From Candidatus Methanosuratincola sp. (GTDB taxonomy: Archaea; Thermoproteota; Methanomethylicia; Methanomethylicales; Methanomethylicaceae), in assembly GCA_029907755.1 (NCBI GenBank), contig JARYLH010000039.1, positions 1-11,303 of the forward strand: a DNA stretch of 11,303 nt. Reading direction: 5' to 3'. This document shows, piece after piece, positions 6,942 to 11,303 of the stretch. Within the stretch, counting starts at the first letter, position 1, and the number at the start of each line of letters is the position of its first letter. The position numbers and the translations under genes were made by a program. The notes under the pieces were generated by a model. The model worked only from the letters and a program-made list of their open reading frames with translations, was not told the origin of the DNA and did not search any database.

Positions 6942-7696
6942 AATTGAAGCGGATCCTGATAACGTCTTTATCTCAGCTAAATCCAGAGCCGTTCAGAATA
7001 ATCGGCTACGATCCGATTAGGGCAAGCACGATCCGCATAGAGCCAGACAATGCAGTGATAGACGGGCTTAGGAGAAGCATCTTGGAGGGCAGATTCGATT
7101 CAGCTGCGTTCATGAGCCCTAGGTCAATGGGACTCATCTCCCCAGATGACAGGTTAGTCGCTTCTCTTTCTTCTATGAAGGTATATGCTGTAGGTCCTTC
7201 CACTAAGAGATCCTTGGAGATGCTGGGCATACCCGTAACAGGCACCCCTGACGAGTATACTGGCAGAGCACTTGCTGAGTTGATTGCTAATGCCCACTCC
7301 AAATCACCGTTCAAAAGGCTTGCCCTCATCAGGAGCTCACTGGCGGACGATTCATTAGCAGATTGGCTACGCTCCAAGCATATGCCCGTTGATGAGTTCA
7401 GGGTGTATCGTACTGTGGCGGATCAAGAAGGAATACTTGCATTCATGGCTGCATTAGGAAGAGGCGTAGATATAGCCGTTTTCACAAGCAGATCCTCTTC
7501 TTCCCTTATGCTTGAGTATCTGAGATCGCAAGGAATGGATTCATTGCTTATCTCTGCCCTCAGGAAGTCACGCGTAATCGCTTTTGGACCAGAGGCTGCA
7601 GCGGGATTGCGTTCGGCAGGGATCGAGCCGGAGATACTTTCAGTCCATTCGCTCGACGGTCTGATCTCACATCTCAAGGTGATTGGATATGAATAG
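6938..7696 (+). CDS. hemD: Uroporphyrinogen-III synthase
   Basis: Cyclises hydroxymethylbilane to uroporphyrinogen III with inversion of ring D. The 252-residue length fits. HemD proteins are poorly conserved, so recognition rests on overall pattern and context. It has two Rossmann-like halves with AAFMSPRSMGLI, YAVGPSTKRSLEMLG, RLALIRSS, VYRTV, IAVFTSRSSSSLM and the late VIAFGPEAAAGLRSAG (the usual ending is CIGPxTAxAxxxxG). It sits between cobA and the F430 genes, exactly where the pathway needs it. The TTG at 6938 overlaps the cobA stop as TTGA, preceded by a GGGGGGA stretch; a second TTG at 6944 is possible. The end overlaps cfbA by eight bases. Confidence 0.88.
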   Translation: MKLKRILITSLSQLNPEPFRIIGYDPIRASTIRIEPDNAVIDGLRRSILEGRFDSAAFMSPRSMGLISPDDRLVASLSSMKVYAVGPSTKRSLEMLGIPVTGTPDEYTGRALAELIANAHSKSPFKRLALIRSSLADDSLADWLRSKHMPVDEFRVYRTVADQEGILAFMAALGRGVDIAVFTSRSSSSLMLEYLRSQGMDSLLISALRKSRVIAFGPEAAAGLRSAGIEPEILSVHSLDGLISHLKVIGYE

Positions 7697-8093
7697 CAAA
7701 AAGACAGGCGTGATACTAGTTGGACACGGCAGCAGAGAGCCGTATAACAAGGATGCAATCCAGTATTTCGCAGAGCGACTGAAGAGCATGTACGAATACG
7801 TTGGGTATGCCTTTATGGAGATGAGCAAACCCACCATCCAAGAAGCCCTCCAAGCCGCCGCGGCTTCAGGCCTAACCGAGGTGATAATCCAACCCGTTTT
7901 CTTGACAAGGGGGGTCCACATCGATTTCGACATACCTGAACTGTTAGGAATACCGCGCGGTTCCAGAAGCGGGATGGTTACTGTTTCAGGAAAGGCGCTC
8001 TCCGTCAAGTATGGAGGTCCAATTGGGAAAGACGACCGCATCCTCGAAATACTGATTGATAGAATTAGAGAGGCCGCGGGTGAAAGTCGTTGA
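7689..8093 (+). CDS. cfbA: Sirohydrochlorin nickelochelatase (short CbiX type)
   Basis: Inserts Ni(II) into sirohydrochlorin, the first step dedicated to F430; family members also insert cobalt for cobalamin. At 134 residues it is the short archaeal homodimeric form, half the size of two-domain chelatases. The likely metal-handling histidines are His13 in LVGHGSRE and His77 in LTRGVHIDFDI. No histidine-rich stretch is present. The C-terminal half has the usual GKALSVKYGGPIGKD, with KYGGPIG in place of the family's PLG-D-type turn. I chose the ATG at 7689 because AAGGTGAT ends five bases before it. A TTG at 7683 overlaps that ribosome site. The nickel role is inferred from the cfbE-D-C-B genes that follow. 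Confidence 0.93.
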   Translation: MNSKKTGVILVGHGSREPYNKDAIQYFAERLKSMYEYVGYAFMEMSKPTIQEALQAAAASGLTEVIIQPVFLTRGVHIDFDIPELLGIPRGSRSGMVTVSGKALSVKYGGPIGKDDRILEILIDRIREAAGESR

Positions 8094-9367
8094 AGGTACT
8101 TGTCGTGGACGCTACCCACGGCGGAGTTACTCTATCAGAAGAGTTCAGGCTACGCGGCGATGATGTAACTTGCGTGGACGTGCATAGGACCCTCAAAAAA
8201 GAAGACTTCAGTAGGCTGTCTAGTTCATTCGAACTCATGAGGGATTTGCCAGACCCCTCAGATTATGACCTGATTGTGAGGCCGGTGCACTTCCCAATGG
8301 CACCTTTCAGCGGGCACGAGGGAAGGGTCGTTACACACCATCAGGCAGTTAGGATCCTCGCTCGCGACTTGGCTAATTTCCCAATCGCAGAGGTGACGGG
8401 TAGTTTTGGGAAGACTACAGCAGTCATGTGCGCGATCTCCCTTTTGAGGGATCAGTTCTCAGTGCTGAGCCTTACAAGTAAGGGCATTTGCCTCGATGAC
8501 CACGAAGGCAGCAAAACCCTGCTGGAGGGCGTAAGCGCGGCTCCAGCTAACATAATCCGGGCAATTAGGCTTTCTCCAGTTAAGCCTGACCTTGCCATAT
8601 TTGAAGTCTCACTAGGGGGAACTGGACTCGCTGACTTGGGCATAATAAAGAATGTTTATGATGACTACCCGATCGCAAAAGGCACCTCGTCTGCATCAAA
8701 GGCGAAACTTTCGATGTTATCAGACAGCAGACCCGGTTCCAACGTGTTGGTCAATGCTGACGATCCAAAGCTTGGAAACTTGGCAGGCGTACAGCGCTTC
8801 TCACCTTCAGGAATGGACTGCGAAATAAAGGCTATGCGCGCAAAGATTTCAAAAAACGGGATCGAGTTTGATGCAGTCTTCAAAGGATTCAAAGCCAGGA
8901 GAGGCAATTTTAATAGTGAAATTAGAGTAAAGACAAGTCCGGGACCTATTGGTCGGCAGCATGTTGAGAACCTTCTTGTTGGGGTAGCTATGGTCTCCTT
9001 CTTCCGACCGGTTGATGACCTACTGCTGATTGATGGAGCAATTTTTGACAAGATGGTTCTCAAGAGTGCTGAACCGCCAGTCGTCATTAACAGGAGCGCC
9101 TCGATTGGGGCAAAATCGATAGATGCGTCCATAAGGGACTACTTGGAGCTATTCCCCCCTACTAGGCTCGAGTTGGGCGGGAAGCTAAAGACAACATGCG
9201 GCTCATCAGACCTGAATGCTACGGCTCAAATAATAAGATCAAGTCCTTTCCAAGAGATAGCTTTATTCGGGGAATTTGGGGAGGCTCTAGCCCCATTGCT
9301 ATCTGGTAAAGCTAGAGTCCGAGATCCCTTTGAAGATGGACCAAAGCTCGTCTTGGAGCGTGGGTGA
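8090..9367 (+). CDS. cfbE: Coenzyme F430 synthetase (Mur-ligase-like)
   Basis: Performs the last step, ATP-dependent activation of the 17(3)-carboxylate of seco-F430 acid and closure of the carbocyclic F ring. The 425-residue protein belongs to the Mur ligase superfamily. It has a short N-terminal domain with a THHQAVRILARD segment, the ATP P-loop VTGSFGKTT (Lys108), the FEVSLGGTGLADLGII block, SSASKAKLSML with lysines 204 and 206 in the region where Mur ligases carry a carbamylated lysine, LVNADDPKLGN, and a C-terminal domain with FPPTRLELGGKL. The start must be the TTG at 8090, because an in-frame stop lies at 8081. It overlaps the cfbA TGA as TTGA and follows GGGTGA by six bases. Assignment rests on family features and on the flanking cfb genes. 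Confidence 0.93.
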   Translation: MKVLVVDATHGGVTLSEEFRLRGDDVTCVDVHRTLKKEDFSRLSSSFELMRDLPDPSDYDLIVRPVHFPMAPFSGHEGRVVTHHQAVRILARDLANFPIAEVTGSFGKTTAVMCAISLLRDQFSVLSLTSKGICLDDHEGSKTLLEGVSAAPANIIRAIRLSPVKPDLAIFEVSLGGTGLADLGIIKNVYDDYPIAKGTSSASKAKLSMLSDSRPGSNVLVNADDPKLGNLAGVQRFSPSGMDCEIKAMRAKISKNGIEFDAVFKGFKARRGNFNSEIRVKTSPGPIGRQHVENLLVGVAMVSFFRPVDDLLLIDGAIFDKMVLKSAEPPVVINRSASIGAKSIDASIRDYLELFPPTRLELGGKLKTTCGSSDLNATAQIIRSSPFQEIALFGEFGEALAPLLSGKARVRDPFEDGPKLVLERG

Positions 9368-9368
9368 C

Positions 9369-10445
9369 GTGTCGATAGTGATTCATCCTAGACCGAGCCC
9401 TATCGCAGCTGCCATGTACACCCTCAGGGACCTCGATGTGGATGTGATAGTGATACACGGTCCCTCGGGGTGCTGCTTCAGGCCTGCGCGGCTGCTCGAG
9501 CGAGAAGGCATGAGGGTGGTTACAAGCGCGCTAATGGAGGATGACTTCGTATTCGGTAGTGAGGGCAAGCTTTCTAAGGTTCTGAAGCGGGTGGACGAGA
9601 TCTTCAAACCCCGCCTTATCGGATTGGTGGGGAGCTGCGCAAGCATGATAATTGGGGAGGACTTGAGGAAGGCCGCAAGGGAGGCAGGAGTCCTTGAAAA
9701 GACAATATGCTGCAACGTTCACAGCGGTTCAGGGGACAATACCGTGGGCGCGATCGTGGCATTAAAAGAGGCCGAAACCATGGGACTGATCTCACCGCAA
9801 GAGTTCCAGCGACAAAAAAAGATGCTTGAGATGGCCACCCTTTTGGAACAGACTAGGGGAACTGCAAGGGGAGAGTATATACAGAACCGCGCTGGGGACG
9901 CCCCTAAGGATGTCGCAGGGGTCATCTTGAATGCGTTGGGATCAGGAAAACGAGTCACATGCGTGCTGAATGCAAAGAAGGAGACTGCCTTCCTCTATGC
10001 AGATGTAGTGCTGGCTATTTCAGAAGCGTCAAGGAAAGTGGGCGGCGAAGTTCAAGTTTTGGCAAATCTGGATCCTGAGGTTGGGCTACCGCGAGTAAGA
10101 TCGTATTCTAGGATAATACTGGAGAGGTTCGGAAATGAAGGGGTGTCTGTGTATTCGATTACTGGTGGGATCGATGAGTACCCCGCCTCCGGGGAGCGGG
10201 CTAAAGAGATCCTGCTCCGTTCCAATCCTGACCTTGCAGTAATAGCTGGAATCCCCCACGCGGTCGCTGTTGAGGGTAGGCTGAAAACTGTAGCGGTCAG
10301 TGTCGGGTCGAGGGCGGTCTCCAACTTGAAGTCGCTAGGATATGACTATGTGGTGGGGGAGAGAGACGCGCATCAGGTATCCCTCGGGAAAGAAAAGCAC
10401 ATACGCCGTTCACTGCTAGGTCAGGCAATAAGGAGGGCAATGTAA
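9369..10445 (+). CDS. cfbD: Ni-sirohydrochlorin a,c-diamide reductive cyclase, NifD-like subunit
   Basis: Catalytic component of the F430 nitrogenase-like enzyme. With electrons from CfbC it performs the multi-electron reduction of Ni-sirohydrochlorin a,c-diamide and formation of the lactam ring. From the GTG at 9369 it has 358 residues, much smaller than NifD, as is usual for CfbD. The start region HPRPSPIAAAMYTLRDLD is characteristic. Cysteines that could hold the iron-sulfur cluster are Cys35/Cys36 in GPSGCCF, Cys90 in GSCAS and Cys114/Cys115 in ICCNVHSGSGDN. I prefer GTG 9369 because it begins close to the conserved HPRPS, follows the cfbE stop by one base and lies ten bases after GGAG. 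An ATG at 9336 would overlap cfbE by 32 bases and add 11 residues. It joins cfbC through a TAATG junction. Confidence 0.93.
   Translation: MSIVIHPRPSPIAAAMYTLRDLDVDVIVIHGPSGCCFRPARLLEREGMRVVTSALMEDDFVFGSEGKLSKVLKRVDEIFKPRLIGLVGSCASMIIGEDLRKAAREAGVLEKTICCNVHSGSGDNTVGAIVALKEAETMGLISPQEFQRQKKMLEMATLLEQTRGTARGEYIQNRAGDAPKDVAGVILNALGSGKRVTCVLNAKKETAFLYADVVLAISEASRKVGGEVQVLANLDPEVGLPRVRSYSRIILERFGNEGVSVYSITGGIDEYPASGERAKEILLRSNPDLAVIAGIPHAVAVEGRLKTVAVSVGSRAVSNLKSLGYDYVVGERDAHQVSLGKEKHIRRSLLGQAIRRAM
10431..10436 (+). promoter_or_regulatory. Shine-Dalgarno site of cfbC
   Basis: AGGAGG lies within the last codons of cfbD, eight bases before the cfbC ATG at 10445. With the TAATG stop-start junction it indicates coupled translation of the two subunits of the reductive cyclase. 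Confidence 0.8.
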
Positions 10446-11230
10446 TGAAGGCCATCGCAATTTACGGAAAGGGCGGAATCGGGAAGTCTACATTGTCCTC
10501 TAATATCGCCGCAGCATTGGGAGGCATGGGAGTTAGGATACTTCTTGTAGGATGTGATCCGAAGGCTGACTCTACAATCAACATACTCGGAGGTAGGATA
10601 AAGCCTCTTCTTGAAGTCATGAGGGAAGAGAGGCGTCCCCCAAAGGAGAGGTTCTGCAGAGTCGGATTCAATGGCGTCTCATGTGTCGAGATCGGAGGTC
10701 CAGAGCCAGGAGTTGGTTGCGCTGGAAGGGGGCTTATAGTCGGGATCAGGTACCTGTCAGAAGTTGTGGACCTCCAAGGGTTCGACTTGGTCGTATTCGA
10801 CGTACCGGCAGACATAGTTTGCGGAGGTCTTGCTGTAGTGGTTAAGGAGGGATATGCCGATAGCGCACTAATTGTCACATCAGATGAGTTCATGTCGATA
10901 TATGCTGCAAACAACCTATGCAGGGGATTCCTGTCGATAGGTGCCAAGGTAGGTGGCATACTCTACAACAGAGCATCCGAAAGTGGCGTTGCCTGCGTAA
11001 AGCGCTTCTCTGAGAAGGTCGGCCTGCCTATTCTTGGAAAGGTGCCTTCATCAGACGTCATAAGGGATGCTGATAGGGCAAGGAAGACTCTGATTGAACT
11101 GGCTCCCTCATCTCCGATTACCGCCGCTCTGTTCTCGCTGGCACATTCAGTCTACATGAACAGCTTCAGTATCGTTCCTAAATCGATCTCTGAAGAGGAA
11201 CTGGAGGACATATTCGTTGGAGATACCTAG
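10445..11230 (+). CDS. cfbC: Ni-sirohydrochlorin a,c-diamide reductive cyclase, NifH-like reductase subunit
   Basis: ATP-dependent iron-sulfur reductase that feeds electrons to CfbD. The 261-residue protein has the P-loop YGKGGIGKST (residues 7-16), the switch region GCDPKADST, and the two cysteines that ligate the [4Fe-4S] cluster across the dimer: Cys92 in GGPEPGVGCAGRG and Cys126 in DVPADIVCGGLA. The latter replaces the NifH wording DVLGDVVCGGFA. The order, spacing and direct junction with cfbD, and the neighbouring cfbE and cfbB, separate it from nitrogenase NifH and from BchL/ChlL. No nifK, nifE or nifN-like genes accompany it. ATG 10445 is supported by AGGAGG eight bases before it. Its end overlaps the cfbB start by 14 bases. 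Confidence 0.95.
   Translation: MKAIAIYGKGGIGKSTLSSNIAAALGGMGVRILLVGCDPKADSTINILGGRIKPLLEVMREERRPPKERFCRVGFNGVSCVEIGGPEPGVGCAGRGLIVGIRYLSEVVDLQGFDLVVFDVPADIVCGGLAVVVKEGYADSALIVTSDEFMSIYAANNLCRGFLSIGAKVGGILYNRASESGVACVKRFSEKVGLPILGKVPSSDVIRDADRARKTLIELAPSSPITAALFSLAHSVYMNSFSIVPKSISEEELEDIFVGDT
11203..11207 (+). promoter_or_regulatory. Shine-Dalgarno site supporting the cfbB TTG start
   Basis: GGAGG inside the last codons of cfbC stands nine bases before the TTG at 11217 and supports that codon as the cfbB start. Confidence 0.65.
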
Positions 11231-11303
11231 GGTATTGATCTCAGCGGGAAGCAGCGACTCAGGGAAAACATTAGTTACGAGCGCACTACTCAGAATCCTA
11301 AGC
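11217..11303 (+). CDS. cfbB: Ni-sirohydrochlorin a,c-diamide synthase, 5' end only
   Basis: The first 29 codons of a gene cut by the right edge. The encoded start, MEIPRVLISAGSSDSGKT, followed by LVTSALLRILS, is the N-terminal beta strand and P-loop of the CobB/CbiA amidotransferase family, which amidates the a and c carboxylates of corrinoids or Ni-sirohydrochlorin using glutamine and ATP. In the cfb setting the nickel enzyme CfbB is the natural reading, since it is the only cfb gene otherwise missing. A cobyrinate-specific CbiA cannot be excluded from 29 residues. The TTG start is backed by GGAGG nine bases before it. The next in-frame TTG, at 11235, would cut into the first strand. Confidence 0.85.
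   Translation, partial: MEIPRVLISAGSSDSGKTLVTSALLRILS

Noticed and set aside
9369..11230. cfbD/cfbC as nitrogenase or chlorophyll-type reductase genes
   Set aside because: There is no NifK, NifE/N or BchN/B partner, CfbD has the short HPRPSP-type N-terminus, and both sit between cfbE and cfbB.
1..11303. CRISPR arrays, insertion sequences, tRNA or rRNA genes
   Set aside because: No repeated spacing, transposase motif or RNA gene pattern was seen; the plus-strand operon leaves no intergenic space for them.

Overview
The window reads as a methanogenic (or at least coenzyme-F430-making) archaeon. The evidence is a run of eleven same-strand genes that covers tetrapyrrole synthesis from glutamyl-tRNA to uroporphyrinogen III, then precorrin-2, then the F430-specific cfb genes. 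F430 is the nickel cofactor of methyl-coenzyme M reductase. Archaeal traits are the C5 (HemA/HemL) route, promoters of TATA-box type, Shine-Dalgarno sites inside the operon, frequent TTG/GTG starts, and AGG/AGA-rich arginine codons. The lineage cannot be fixed from this window. A thermoproteotal methanogen such as Methanomethylicia is a guess; other mcr-bearing archaea are equally possible.

Layout. Positions 1-1680 (minus strand) hold two PurF-type class II glutamine amidotransferase genes in tandem: a complete purF (217-1680) and, downstream of it, the first ~67 codons of a second PurF-like gene that runs off the left edge. Positions 1681-1883 are a 203-bp AT-rich divergent promoter region with a perfect 24-bp palindrome abutting the likely hemA TATA box. 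From 1884 to the right edge runs one tightly packed plus-strand operon: hemA, hemB, hemL, hemC, cobA, hemD, cfbA, cfbE, cfbD, cfbC and the 5' end of cfbB. Neighbouring genes overlap or are separated by only a few bases, and I see no internal terminator.

How the genes work together. HemA and HemL convert glutamyl-tRNA to 5-aminolevulinate. HemB makes porphobilinogen, HemC makes hydroxymethylbilane, and HemD closes it to uroporphyrinogen III. CobA methylates this twice to precorrin-2. After oxidation to sirohydrochlorin (the enzyme for that step is not in the window), CfbA inserts nickel, CfbB amidates the a and c side chains, the nitrogenase-like CfbC/CfbD pair reduces the ring and forms the lactam, and CfbE closes the final carbocyclic ring to give F430. 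The first genes follow the pathway nearly in order, while the cfb block after cfbA is in exact reverse order (E-D-C-B).

Main points for a second look: the palindromic candidate operator before hemA, the PurF paralogue without a canonically placed catalytic cysteine, the unusual glycine-rich loop of CobA, the missing precorrin-2 dehydrogenase, and the many non-ATG starts.
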